Notes: a model not told the origin generated them from the letters alone. Positions 1-8,338 are shown, numbered from the stretch's first letter. The stretch: DNA of 34,273 nucleotides from Clostridiales bacterium (GCA_004553715.1 SFKP01000011.1:1-34273), one strand, 5' to 3'. Program-made: numbers and translations.

Positions 1-492
1 ACAATAGATGGATACGATTATGATAGTGCAGATAAAGAAACGCTAACAATAGGAACAGGCGAAAACGTAATAAATCTATATTACACAAAAAGAACAGACT
101 TAAGCTACACAGTAAATTACTTAGAAAAAGGAACAATAAATGTATTACATGAACAAAAAGTAGTAGAAAATCAAACATTTGGAACAGTAATAAAGAGTAG
201 CGACGAAGAAATTACAATAGATGGATACAATTATGATAGTGCAGATAAAGAAACTTTAACAATAGGAACAGGCGAAAACGTAATAAATCTATATTACACA
301 AAAAGAACAGACCTAAGCTACACAGTAAATTACTTAGAAAAAGGAACAAACAAAGTATTACATGATGCAAAAAAATTAGAAAATCAAACATTTGGAACAG
401 TAATAACAGCATCAATAAATAATGAATTAGAGGTAATAGAAAAACCAGTAGCAATTACAGGATATAGTTGTGTAGAAGTAGATAAAGAAACA
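1..492 (+). repeat. In-frame tandem repeats of 213 bp (71 residues)
   Basis: The segment beginning at base 1 recurs nearly identically at 214 (one period is 213 bp). A more diverged third copy aligns from about 427 with roughly eight extra residues. The copies encode a repeat containing DGYxYDSADKETLTIG followed by YYTKRTDLSYTVNYLEKG. More distant repeats continue to about 1250. The near identity of the first copies suggests recent duplication or recombination. Confidence 0.85.
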
Positions 493-2307
493 ATGACAAT
501 AGGAATAGCGAATAATTCAATAAACTTCTATTATACAAAAAATGAATATAAATATACAGTAGAACATTATTGGGAAGGATTGAACGGTCAATGGGAAAAA
601 GATGAAATTAGTTTCCCTGATGAAATTAAATCAGCACTATATGAAGACATAATTACAGAATATACTGTTCATCAAAGAGATGGATATGTTTTATCACATG
701 CAACACCACCAGAGGATAATACTACAAATGTTAGTTTACAAATTACAGAAAATGAAGATACAAATGTAATTAAAGTATATTATATTAGAAACAATTTTAA
801 CTATACAGTAAAGCATTATATTGAAAAACTAGACGGTACTTGGGAATTAAAGGATACAGACACAATAGAAAATGTAAAATACGGCTCAAAAGCAACTTAC
901 GAACCAAATATATATAAAGAATATACATTTGATGATAATAAAACAACACCAAAAAATGCAACAGTACCAGCAAATAATGATTTAGTAATAAACTTATACT
1001 ATACAAGAAAATTATGCGATTACACAGTAAACTTCTTTATACAAGGAGAACAGAAACCATTTGAAACATATTCAAAATCTGCTAAATTAGGTGAAGTAAT
1101 TACAGTATCACAAGATGAAATAAATACTACAAAGAATCAAATACCAAATGCTATCATATATGAATATGTACCAGGAACAACCTCAGTTACAATTAAAGAT
1201 GGGGAAAATATAATAAATATTTACTATAAAGAAATTATTAGAACAGCTAGTATAACAGAAAACTCTACAACAATAAGAAAGACAAATTTAGTTATAGTAT
1301 TAGATTTATCATCAAGTATGGAAAATGGCACTACTAGATTAGCAAATGCTAAATCAGCAGCAAACAAATTTATAGACCAAATATATAATAATGAAACAGT
1401 ATCAGGAATTAATATTAAAGTTGTGACATTTAATAGTAGAAACCCAATAATTACTTCAACTAATTATATTGGAATAACAGAATGTACTAATGCTGATCAC
1501 TATCATGACTACATCGGTTCATGGGGTACAGATTGTAAATATATAGATGGTATATGGTATTCTGAATATAAAGAAGAACATACTTATGCTGCTTTCTCTG
1601 GAACACAAGCATTACCAGTATCAGGATTAACAAATAATACTGCAACAAACTATTCAGAAGCACAAGTATTGAAAACAGCAATAAACGGAATATATATTCC
1701 TTCACAATATCAAGATGGAGGCTATGGTACACATATTTATGCAGCACTACAAGAAGCTAATACACAAATATCAAGCTTAAATACAAGATACCAAAATAAT
1801 GAAAGTGTTGTTGTATTCTTAGGTGATGGAGTGCCTACTTCACCTAGAAATGGTGGAGACTATATTGACAATTCAAATGAGAATATTGCTTCAGCAGCTT
1901 CTATATTAAAAGGAAATGCAACAGTATATTGTATAAGATTAGGAAAAGAAGCTCAAGGCTCAACAGTATTTAATACAATTGCTACATCATCAGATGAAAT
2001 ATTAGATGCAGATACAGAAGGAGATTTAATTGATGGATTTAATGCGATAACATCAAGTGAAAACTCTAGAAAATTTACATCAAACAATAGTGCTAATGGA
2101 ATAATTACGATAACAGATGTAGACCTAAATATAGGAACAGAAAAACCATTAACAGTAACAAAACCTGATGGAACAATCGACACATTTACAACAATTGACG
2201 CCTTAAATGCAAGTGGATATATAAGTTATACAGATAATATAATTACTTGGGATATAAAAAATTATTCTAAAGAGACACTACTAACGATAAACTATCATAT
2301 AAATTAA
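1..2307 (+). CDS. Repeat-rich surface protein with von Willebrand A domain, 5' end outside window
   Basis: The frame is open from base 1, so the true start lies upstream; the first in-frame ATG at 493 sits inside a repeat and is not the start. About 768 residues are visible. Residues 1-430 are MucBP-like beta repeats, each ending near YYTK and restarting with YTVNY or YTVKHY. A von Willebrand A domain follows, with the MIDAS motif DLSSSM at residues 435-440 and a second metal-loop aspartate in FLGDGVP near residue 609. The last ~80 residues resemble the beta domain that often follows VWA in Gram-positive adhesins. I infer extracellular adhesion. No LPXTG motif or C-terminal membrane segment is present, so anchoring is unexplained and the C-terminus may be truncated. 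Confidence 0.8.
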   Translation, partial: TIDGYDYDSADKETLTIGTGENVINLYYTKRTDLSYTVNYLEKGTINVLHEQKVVENQTFGTVIKSSDEEITIDGYNYDSADKETLTIGTGENVINLYYTKRTDLSYTVNYLEKGTNKVLHDAKKLENQTFGTVITASINNELEVIEKPVAITGYSCVEVDKETMTIGIANNSINFYYTKNEYKYTVEHYWEGLNGQWEKDEISFPDEIKSALYEDIITEYTVHQRDGYVLSHATPPEDNTTNVSLQITENEDTNVIKVYYIRNNFNYTVKHYIEKLDGTWELKDTDTIENVKYGSKATYEPNIYKEYTFDDNKTTPKNATVPANNDLVINLYYTRKLCDYTVNFFIQGEQKPFETYSKSAKLGEVITVSQDEINTTKNQIPNAIIYEYVPGTTSVTIKDGENIINIYYKEIIRTASITENSTTIRKTNLVIVLDLSSSMENGTTRLANAKSAANKFIDQIYNNETVSGINIKVVTFNSRNPIITSTNYIGITECTNADHYHDYIGSWGTDCKYIDGIWYSEYKEEHTYAAFSGTQALPVSGLTNNTATNYSEAQVLKTAINGIYIPSQYQDGGYGTHIYAALQEANTQISSLNTRYQNNESVVVFLGDGVPTSPRNGGDYIDNSNENIASAASILKGNATVYCIRLGKEAQGSTVFNTIATSSDEILDADTEGDLIDGFNAITSSENSRKFTSNNSANGIITITDVDLNIGTEKPLTVTKPDGTIDTFTTIDALNASGYISYTDNIITWDIKNYSKETLLTINYHIN

Positions 2308-2320
2308 TCTAGAATAAGAT

Positions 2321-2362
2321 TTAGCCACACAAGAAAGAAAAAAACTTTCATTGATGTGGCTA
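2321..2362 (+). other. Intergenic hairpin
   Basis: TTAGCCAC (2321-2328) pairs with GTGGCTAA (2355-2362), with an inner GAAAG/CTTTC stem. An A-run and the ribosome binding site of the next gene follow instead of a T-run, so this is not a standard terminator. It may stabilise or process the transcript. Confidence 0.55.
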
Positions 2363-2377
2363 AAAAAAGGAGAAACT

Positions 2378-2845
2378 ATGGCAAAACATAGCAAAGAAAA
2401 AATAACAAATAAAAGTAATAATAGAGCATTGATAATATTTGCAATTTTTATAATACTACTGCTTGTAGGAATAATAGAAGTTTCTATAATAAGAAACGAA
2501 AAGACAAGTAGATTTAATTCAATCAAGGATTCAACAACAATTGAAGGTGAAAGACTAGTTTTTAAAAGCAGATCAGAACACAATAGAATAATAGAATCTA
2601 TATTTAAAAATAATATATTGGAAACAGTAAAAATATATCAACAATTTGAAAATAGCGAAGATTTGGAAAAAGAAAAAGAAAAATATTTAAATAATTCTAA
2701 TATAACAATTTTGAATATTAATGAAGAAGAAAGAGCAATTGAAATACAAAAAAATGATTTTGGCTCAGACACAGGAAAATCTTATGAAGAAATATATGAT
2801 AAATACTTAGTCCAAATAATAGGAGCATATACAATAATAGAATAA
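2378..2845 (+). CDS. Small single-pass membrane protein of unknown function
   Basis: 155 residues. The start at 2378 is preferred over an in-frame ATG at 2351 because AAGGAGA lies just upstream of it, while the earlier ATG falls inside a hairpin. Residues 1-16 are basic, residues 17-40 form one hydrophobic helix (ALIIFAIFIILLLVG), and the rest is a charged domain rich in Lys and Glu that is probably extracytoplasmic. I do not recognise a family. It lies 70 bp after the VWA surface protein and before a strong terminator, so the two may be co-transcribed. Confidence 0.7.
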   Translation: MAKHSKEKITNKSNNRALIIFAIFIILLLVGIIEVSIIRNEKTSRFNSIKDSTTIEGERLVFKSRSEHNRIIESIFKNNILETVKIYQQFENSEDLEKEKEKYLNNSNITILNINEEERAIEIQKNDFGSDTGKSYEEIYDKYLVQIIGAYTIIE

Positions 2846-2853
2846 AACATATC

Positions 2854-2888
2854 TAAACGGAACAAGCAATTTGCCTGTTCCGTTTTCA
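2854..2888 (+). terminator. Rho-independent terminator
   Basis: AAACGGAACA (2855-2864) and TGTTCCGTTT (2876-2885) form a 10-bp stem with a short loop, running into TTTT. It closes the surface-protein transcript. Confidence 0.85.
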
Positions 2889-2900
2889 TATCTAATCTTA

Positions 2901-3056
2901 TTAAATGACAAGGTTTAATAAAGTTAAAACTGTTGCTAAGAAGATGGTCTTGCTTGAAATCCTTACAGTTTTAAGTGTGATATTCTGTATGACAGCCAAA
3001 CTATTTGATTTTTTTATTGTTAATGCCTTTGTGTTTTTTGTATTATAAATTTCCAT
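2901..3056 (-). CDS. Possible 51-residue small protein
   Basis: On the reverse strand an ATG at 3056-3054 is preceded by AAGGAAG with about 8 bases of spacing. It opens a 51-codon frame ending at TAA 2903-2901. The product starts MEIYNTKNTKALTIKK and ends with a hydrophobic stretch TIFLATVLTLLNLVI. An extended -10 promoter lies upstream on the same strand. I recognise no family; the call rests on the ribosome binding site, the promoter and the position in an otherwise empty region. Confidence 0.4.
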   Translation of the reverse strand: MEIYNTKNTKALTIKKSNSLAVIQNITLKTVRISSKTIFLATVLTLLNLVI

Positions 3057-3148
3057 ACAAATCACTTCCTTTTTCTTCTGTTACATATATAGAAAGCTTA
3101 TTTTAGATGCTTTTAAAAAAAGTTTAAAAATCACCACTTTATAATATA

Positions 3149-3177
3149 ATTATAGCATAGTAAAGCAAAAAACGCAA
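3149..3177 (-). promoter_or_regulatory. Candidate extended -10 promoter, reverse strand
   Basis: Read on the reverse strand: TTGCGT (3177-3172), a 17-bp spacer ending in TGC, then a perfect TATAAT (3154-3149). It points at the 51-codon reading frame, with a leader of about 85 bases. Confidence 0.45.
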
Positions 3178-3193
3178 ATTCGAATCAAATGTC

Positions 3194-3336
3194 GTTACAG
3201 TTCATACTAATCGCTATATAATCTGCTCCATCTTGCTGTCGGTTGGACATTTTCTTTTCTTAGACTAAAGCACGAAAAGAAAAGTGCAACCGACACGTGG
3301 AGCTACTAATTTGAAAATTGGGGTCTTAACATTAAC
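3194..3336 (+). repeat. Left arm of a ~143-bp inverted repeat flanking the ATP-grasp gene
   Basis: This arm starts GTTACAGTTCA and ends TTAACATTAAC. Its reverse complement recurs at 4704-4847 with few differences. Inside the arm, GCTCCA pairs with TGGAGC and GTCGGTTG with CAACCGAC, so each arm can fold into one long hairpin. No target-site duplication is obvious at the outer edges. The next ~210 bp up to the promoter at 3554 hold no gene I can support, only a loose inverted repeat GCTAGA/TCTAGC (3347-3401) followed by a T-run. Confidence 0.85.
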
Positions 3337-3553
3337 CAAATGTCATGCTAGATAAGACAAAGCGACAACTTCAGACACGGGGACTTAAGTTTTTGTCTAG
3401 CGTTTTTCGAGCATTTTCAATATTCATTTAACTTACAATTTAGATAAAGGTATATATTTCCAGTTCTTTTAGTGAATAATGAATAATTAATGACAATACG
3501 ATGTGGAATTTTGCAAAAATGAAAATTGAAAAAATAAATTTGTTTACCAAATA

Positions 3554-3582
3554 TAGACATAAAACAAATAAAATGGTATATT
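3554..3582 (+). promoter_or_regulatory. Candidate sigma-A promoter of the ATP-grasp gene
   Basis: TAGACA (3554-3559), a 17-bp spacer, then TATATT (3577-3582). Transcription would start only about a dozen bases before the ATG at 3602, giving a very short leader. It lies inside the inverted-repeat cassette, so the gene carries its own promoter. Confidence 0.5.
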
Positions 3583-3601
3583 ATATTCGATGGGTGATAT
3601 T

Positions 3602-4642
3602 ATGAAATATGAAACAAAAAGGATGCTAAAAAAGATAAAAAGCATTAATTACAAAAAAATGAATAAAATTGTAAATATAATATCAGAAAATAATAATAAC
3701 AAATCAAAGTTATATATAAAATTTGATATATTTAGGAATTTTTTAAAAAGGGGAATCGGTTATACTGATTATTTTAGGGGGGACTATATTAATTTAACTA
3801 ATGAAGAGAAAAATACTTATGTTACAGCAAAATCTTTTTATAGAATAATGCATTATTTAAATAATTATGATTATGTTTATATTTTTCATGATAAATTAAT
3901 ATTTAATAAATTTTTTAAAGAGTATATAAAAAGAGATTATATAAACTTAAAAAAATGTACTGTCGACCAATTTAAAGATTTTTTAGACAAGCATGATGTG
4001 GTTTTTGCAAAAGATCCAGTTGGTGAATGCGGACATGGAATAAAGAAAATAGAAGTAGCAAAAGTAAAAGACAAAGATAAGCTTTACGAAGAATTTATAA
4101 ACAACAAACAATTTCTAGTAGAAGAAGAAATAATTCAAAGTGATGAATTAAATGAAATAAATCCCAATGTAGTTAATTCATTTAGGGTAGTAACACTTAT
4201 AAAAGATGGACAGGCATATATATTAAACAATGCACTTAGAGTAAATCAAGATAAAGCTAATGTAATAGGTTGTACAAACGATTTATATTTTAGTTTTGCA
4301 GAAGATGGTACAATAGATAGTAATGTTATAGATGACTATGGAAATGTTTATGAAGAACATCCATTAACAGGCAAAAAATTTAGTGAAGTAAAAGTAAAAG
4401 ATGTAAAAGAAGCATTTGAATTATGCAAAAAAGCAGCATTAGAAGTACAAGAAGTAAGATATGTAGGTTGGGATGTAGCTTTCTCAAACAAAGGACCTGT
4501 AATTGTAGAAGGAAATGAATATCCAGGTTATGGAATATTCCAATTTTACAAATTAAAAAATAAAAAATATGGACATTTAAAAGAAATACAAGACGTAATT
4601 GGTAATGAAGTAAAAAATATGAATTTGAAATGTGTTAATTAA
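3602..4642 (+). CDS. ATP-grasp protein, sugar-transfer-associated type
   Basis: 346 residues. The start at 3602 is chosen because GGGTGA lies just before it; an in-frame ATG at 3590 has no ribosome binding site. Features typical of ATP-grasp ligases are visible: a lysine and glycine-rich loop in FAKDPVGECGHGIKK, the hinge FLVEEEI, the NSFRVVTL strand, and C-terminal metal and nucleotide residues in GWDVAF and VIVEGNEYPGYG. The pattern resembles the ATP-grasp family found beside cell-surface polysaccharide genes, so it may join an amino acid or similar group to a surface sugar; the substrate cannot be read from sequence. It stands alone between two inverted repeat arms, which suggests it moved as a cassette. 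Confidence 0.75.
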   Translation: MKYETKRMLKKIKSINYKKMNKIVNIISENNNNKSKLYIKFDIFRNFLKRGIGYTDYFRGDYINLTNEEKNTYVTAKSFYRIMHYLNNYDYVYIFHDKLIFNKFFKEYIKRDYINLKKCTVDQFKDFLDKHDVVFAKDPVGECGHGIKKIEVAKVKDKDKLYEEFINNKQFLVEEEIIQSDELNEINPNVVNSFRVVTLIKDGQAYILNNALRVNQDKANVIGCTNDLYFSFAEDGTIDSNVIDDYGNVYEEHPLTGKKFSEVKVKDVKEAFELCKKAALEVQEVRYVGWDVAFSNKGPVIVEGNEYPGYGIFQFYKLKNKKYGHLKEIQDVIGNEVKNMNLKCVN

Positions 4643-4653
4643 AAAATTTTTAG

Positions 4654-4685
4654 TTTTGCAAAAACACGGGGCATTTTTGGCAAAA
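4654..4685 (+). other. Hairpin after the ATP-grasp gene
   Basis: TTTTGCAAAAA pairs with TTTTTGGCAAAA around a GC-rich loop. No T-run follows, so termination is uncertain. Confidence 0.4.
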
Positions 4686-4703
4686 TAAATCTCAAATTTT
4701 CTT

Positions 4704-4847
4704 GTTAATGTTAAGACCCCAATTTTCAAATTAGTAGCTCCACGTGTCGGTTGGACATTTTCTTTTCGTGCTTTAGCCTAAGAAAACAAAATGTCCAACC
4801 GACAGCAAGATGGAGCGGATTATATATTAATTAGTCTGAACTGTAAC
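4704..4847 (-). repeat. Right arm of the inverted repeat flanking the ATP-grasp gene
   Basis: This arm is the reverse complement of 3194-3336 with a few substitutions. Its internal palindrome is cleaner than in the left arm: GTCGGTTGGACATTTT (4746-4761) pairs perfectly with AAAATGTCCAACCGAC. It ends 27 bp upstream of the ribosomal operon promoter. Short forward frames running through it are by-products of the palindrome. Confidence 0.85.
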
Positions 4848-4874
4848 TTTCTTATAAAAAATTTGAGATTTTTG

Positions 4875-4903
4875 TTGACATGTCATACAAAAGGTTGTAT
4901 AAT
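4875..4903 (+). promoter_or_regulatory. Perfect-consensus sigma-A promoter of the S10 operon
   Basis: TTGACA (4875-4880), exactly 17 bp, then TATAAT (4898-4903). Both hexamers and the spacing match the consensus. Initiation near 4910 gives a leader of about 250 bases before rpsJ. Confidence 0.92.
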
Positions 4904-4909
4904 AAACAA

Positions 4910-5158
4910 TGCGTGTAGATTTGCGATGAAGCAAAATGTGGCTACATCTTATAATAAAAATAGGATGGAGGGAACTTTTGTGGAGTATGTCTTGGCTAAG
5001 ACCTAGGCGGATAAGTTTATATAAAGCACTTATCCTAGTAAACTATTACTGGGATTTTATAATGGTAAAACAGGAAACACCAGGGTGCGTTAAAACTTTC
5101 CCAAGGCTAATAAATTAGGTACTAAAATACCAAAACAAATTAAAGGAGGGAATTTTTC
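4910..5158 (+). promoter_or_regulatory. Structured 5' leader of the ribosomal protein operon
   Basis: Three consecutive hairpins are visible: TGTAG-ATTTGC with GCAAAAT-CTACA (4914-4946); GTCTT-GGCT-AAGAC (4989-5002); and GGATAAGT with ACTTATCC (5009-5035), extended by CTA/TAG. The length and compact structure suit autoregulation by a ribosomal protein such as L4 or S10, or simple stabilisation. I do not recognise a named leader family. No convincing protein is encoded here. Confidence 0.5.
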
Positions 5159-5650
5159 ATGGCAAGAACAGCTAAAGAAGCAACAGAAGAAGTAGTTAAA
5201 AAGGAAACTACAAAAAAGAAAACAGAAGGAAAAACAAAGACAGAAGCTACAACAAAAAAGGTAGCAACAAAAAAAACAGAAACAACCAAAAAAGCAGAAA
5301 CAACAAAGAAAACAGAGAAAAAAGTAAGCAATAAATCGGTTGTAACAAGCGAAAAAATGAGAATTAGACTTAAGGCTTATGATCATGTTCTTATAGACCA
5401 GTCTGCAGAAAAAATAGTAGATACTGCTAAAAGAACAGGTGCACAAGTTTCAGGACCTATTCCATTACCAACAAAGAAAGAAATAGTTACAATTATTCGT
5501 TCTCCACACAAACACAAAGATTCAAGAGAACAATTTGAAATGAGAACACACAAAAGAGTTATCGACATCCTTTATCCAACACAAACAACTATTGATAGTT
5601 TAATGAAAATGGATTTACCAGCAGGTGTTGAAATAGAAATAAAATTATAA
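5159..5650 (+). CDS. rpsJ: Ribosomal protein S10 with a 66-residue Lys/Thr/Glu-rich N-terminal extension
   Basis: Small-subunit head protein that also acts in antitermination as NusE. The canonical S10 core begins at residue 67 (MRIRLKAYDH) and continues through PLPTKK and the RSPHKHKDSREQFEMRTHKR segment. The family is usually about 102 residues; this protein has 163. Residues 1-66 are low-complexity, with repeated TKK and ETTKK units, and look disordered and strongly positive. The start is chosen because AAAGGAGG lies before ATG 5159, while the internal ATG at 5357 has no ribosome binding site. It is the first gene of the operon. Confidence 0.95.
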   Translation: MARTAKEATEEVVKKETTKKKTEGKTKTEATTKKVATKKTETTKKAETTKKTEKKVSNKSVVTSEKMRIRLKAYDHVLIDQSAEKIVDTAKRTGAQVSGPIPLPTKKEIVTIIRSPHKHKDSREQFEMRTHKRVIDILYPTQTTIDSLMKMDLPAGVEIEIKL

Positions 5651-5726
5651 GGTTAAAGGTTAAAAATATATACCTTAAGACCAAGCTAGTATAAGTGCTA
5701 GCCAATAGTAATAAGGAGGAAAATCA

Positions 5727-6356
5727 ATGAAAAAAGCAATATTAGGTAAAAAATTAGGAATGACACAAATCTTTGATGAAAAAGGAAGAGTTATTCCTGT
5801 AACAGTTATTGAAGCCGGACCATGTATAGTAGTACAAAGAAAGACTATAGATTGTGATGGTTACGAGGCTATTCAATTAGGATTTGGAGAGATTAAAGAA
5901 AAACATCTTATCAAACCTAAAAAAGGACATTTCACAAAAGTAGATGTAGCACCAAAAAAACATTTAAGAGAATTCAGATTAGATGAAATTAATTATAATG
6001 TAGGAGACGAAATCAAAGCAGATGTATTTTCTGCAGGAGAATTTGTTGATATTACAGGTACAACAAAAGGTAAAGGTTTCCAAGGTGTTATTAAACGTCA
6101 TGGACAATCAAGAGGACCTATGGGACATGGTTCTATGTACCACAGAAGACCAGGTTCAATGGGATCTACATCAACACCAGGAAGAGTTTACAAAGGTAAA
6201 AACCTTCCAGGACATATGGGTGTAGAAACAGTAACCGTTCAAAATCTAGAAGTAATTAGAGTAGATTTAGACAAAAACGTAATCTTAGTAAAAGGTAGTG
6301 TTCCAGGAAACAAAGGCGCTATACTAAAAATAAAAGATTCTGTTAAAAGTAAATAA
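5727..6356 (+). CDS. rplC: Ribosomal protein L3
   Basis: 209 residues, normal length. The start MKKAILGKKLGMTQIF is the classic L3 N-terminus, and the conserved loop reaching the peptidyl transferase centre is visible from GQSRGPMGHGS to LPGHMG. It binds 23S rRNA early in assembly. The strong AAGGAGG comes 76 bp after rpsJ; that spacer begins with GGTTAAA twice and has a small GCTAG/CTAGC hairpin. Confidence 0.98.
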   Translation: MKKAILGKKLGMTQIFDEKGRVIPVTVIEAGPCIVVQRKTIDCDGYEAIQLGFGEIKEKHLIKPKKGHFTKVDVAPKKHLREFRLDEINYNVGDEIKADVFSAGEFVDITGTTKGKGFQGVIKRHGQSRGPMGHGSMYHRRPGSMGSTSTPGRVYKGKNLPGHMGVETVTVQNLEVIRVDLDKNVILVKGSVPGNKGAILKIKDSVKSK

Positions 6357-6373
6357 GAAGGGAGATAAACGAA

Positions 6374-6997
6374 ATGCCTAAGATAGATGTATATAATATG
6401 CAAGGTAAAAAAGTTAGTGATATAGAGCTTAATGAGAACATTTTCGGTATTAAACCAAATGAAAAAGTTGTTCATACAGCATTAGTAAACTATATGGCTA
6501 ATCAAAGACAAGGAACAGCAAACACAAAAACAAGAGCAGAGGTTTCTGGTGGTGGAAGAAAACCATGGAAACAAAAAGGAACAGGTAGAGCAAGACAAGG
6601 AAGTATAAGAGCACCACAATGGTTTAAAGGTGGTATAGCTTTAGGACCAAAGCCTAGAGATTACAGATACACAATAAATAAGAAAGAAAGAAGATTAGCT
6701 ATAAAATCTGTATTAAGTTCTAAAGTATTAGAAAACAACTTAGTTGTTGTTGATAAATTAGAATTAGATGAAATTAAAACAAAGAATATGGTAAACGTAT
6801 TAGAAAACTTAAAAGTAGAAGGGAAAACTCTAATCATATTACCAGAAAAAAATCTAAATGTACAAAAATCAGCAAAAAATATAGAAGGTGTAAAAACCGG
6901 ATTAGTTAACACAATAAATGTTTATGATTTATTAAAATACAATAAATTAATATTAACAGTAGATAGTGTTAAATCTTTAGAGGAGGTGTATGCTTAA
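6374..6997 (+). CDS. rplD: Ribosomal protein L4
   Basis: 207 residues. The conserved exit-tunnel loop GGGRKPWKQKGTGRARQGS is intact. L4 binds 23S rRNA and in several bacteria represses its own S10 operon, so it is a candidate ligand for the leader at 4910-5158. It follows rplC by 17 bp, and its last codons carry the ribosome binding site for rplW. Confidence 0.98.
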   Translation: MPKIDVYNMQGKKVSDIELNENIFGIKPNEKVVHTALVNYMANQRQGTANTKTRAEVSGGGRKPWKQKGTGRARQGSIRAPQWFKGGIALGPKPRDYRYTINKKERRLAIKSVLSSKVLENNLVVVDKLELDEIKTKNMVNVLENLKVEGKTLIILPEKNLNVQKSAKNIEGVKTGLVNTINVYDLLKYNKLILTVDSVKSLEEVYA

Positions 6998-7000
6998 GTT

Positions 7001-7348
7001 ATGAAACCAGAAGATATTATTAAAAGACCAATAATCACAGAAAAAAGTAATATGGATATGCAAGCAGGTAAGTATACCTTCGAAGTAGCAAAGAATGCTA
7101 CAAAAATACAAATAGCAGATGCAGTACAAAAGTTATTTGATGTAAAAGTATTAAATGTAAACACAATTAGTGTAAAAGGAAAGATGAAAAGAGTTGGAGC
7201 ACATGAAGGCAAAAGACCAGATTGGAAGAAAGCAATAGTTACTATTGACACAAATCCAACAGAAAAATCTTACTTAACTAAAGGTGGAAAAGAAGTAAAA
7301 ATAAGCAAAAAATACAAAGACTCAATAGATGAGTTTATGGGTGCTTAA
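7001..7348 (+). CDS. rplW: Ribosomal protein L23
   Basis: 115 residues. The start MKPEDIIKRPIITEKS is typical. L23 sits at the tunnel exit and docks trigger factor and SRP. The GAGGAGGTG for this gene lies inside the end of rplD, with a long spacing to the ATG, and only 3 bases separate the genes, suggesting translational coupling. The 131-bp spacer after it holds two hairpins, TTATCC-type at 7351-7373 and GTGTAGA/TCTACAC at 7391-7415, without T-runs. Confidence 0.97.
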   Translation: MKPEDIIKRPIITEKSNMDMQAGKYTFEVAKNATKIQIADAVQKLFDVKVLNVNTISVKGKMKRVGAHEGKRPDWKKAIVTIDTNPTEKSYLTKGGKEVKISKKYKDSIDEFMGA

Positions 7349-7479
7349 ATTTATCCAGAAAAAACTGGGATAATAAATAAATATCTGCAAGTGTAGAGCA
7401 GGAAAAAATCTACACATAAAGACTAAATTAATTAAACAAGTAAAAGATAAAATTTTTACATTGTTAGGAGGAGAAAAAA

Positions 7480-8307
7480 ATGGGAATTAAACACTTTAGA
7501 GCTTATACACCATCAAGAAGAAATATGACTGTTTCTTCATTTGATGAGATAACAAAAAAAGCGCCAGAAAAATCTTTACTTGCAAAGAAAAAGAAAAATG
7601 CAGGTAGAAACTCATACGGAAGAATTACAGTAAGACATCAAGGTGGAGGAAACAGACAAAAATATAGAATAATTGATTTTAAACGTCAAAAAGATGATAT
7701 GCCAGCAACAGTAATTGGTATAGAATATGATCCAAACAGAACAAGTAATATAGCTTTAATTCAATATGAAGATGGAGAAAAAGCATATATATTAGCACCT
7801 CTTGGATTAAAAGATGGAGACAAAGTTGTTTCTGGAAAAAATGTTGATATTAAACCAGGAAACTGTATGCCAATTGAAAACATTCCAGTAGGTACTTTAA
7901 TTCATAATATAGAATTAAATCCAGGTCAAGGTGGAAAAATGGTTAAAGCAGCTGGTGGAGAAGCACAACTTATGGCAAAAGAAGGAGCTTATGCACATGT
8001 AAGATTACCATCTGGAGAGATGAGACTTGTACTTGCAAGATGTAGAGCAACAATCGGAACAATCGGAAATACTGATAATAGCAATATTAAATTAGGTAAA
8101 GCCGGAAGGAAAAGACATATGGGTATTAGACCAACAGTTAGAGGTGCAGTAATGAACCCAGTAGATCACCCTCATGGTGGTGGTGAAGGTAAAGCACCAG
8201 TTGGACACGCAGGACCACTTACTCCTTGGGGTAAACCAGCATTAGGATATAAGACAAGAAAGAAGAATAAAGCTTCAAACAAATTTATAGTAAAACGTAG
8301 AAAATAA
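7480..8307 (+). CDS. rplB: Ribosomal protein L2
   Basis: 275 residues, family-typical. The N-terminal YTPSRRNMT segment, the central SH3-like region and the C-terminal NPVDHPHGGGEGKAPVG motif, with the histidine important for peptidyl transfer, are all intact. L2 is a core 50S assembly protein. It is preceded by AGGAGG. Confidence 0.98.
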   Translation: MGIKHFRAYTPSRRNMTVSSFDEITKKAPEKSLLAKKKKNAGRNSYGRITVRHQGGGNRQKYRIIDFKRQKDDMPATVIGIEYDPNRTSNIALIQYEDGEKAYILAPLGLKDGDKVVSGKNVDIKPGNCMPIENIPVGTLIHNIELNPGQGGKMVKAAGGEAQLMAKEGAYAHVRLPSGEMRLVLARCRATIGTIGNTDNSNIKLGKAGRKRHMGIRPTVRGAVMNPVDHPHGGGEGKAPVGHAGPLTPWGKPALGYKTRKKNKASNKFIVKRRK

Positions 8308-8338
8308 AAATTAAAATCAATAAAGGAGGAAATTATAA

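Noticed and set aside
4791..5118. Two forward reading frames of 60-71 codons before rpsJ
   Set aside because: They run through the inverted-repeat arm, the promoter and the structured leader, lack ribosome binding sites and have no protein-like composition.
5090..5446. Reverse-strand frames opposite rpsJ rich in Cys, Phe and Ser
   Set aside because: Composition is the mirror of the Lys/Thr-rich S10 extension; no ribosome binding site.
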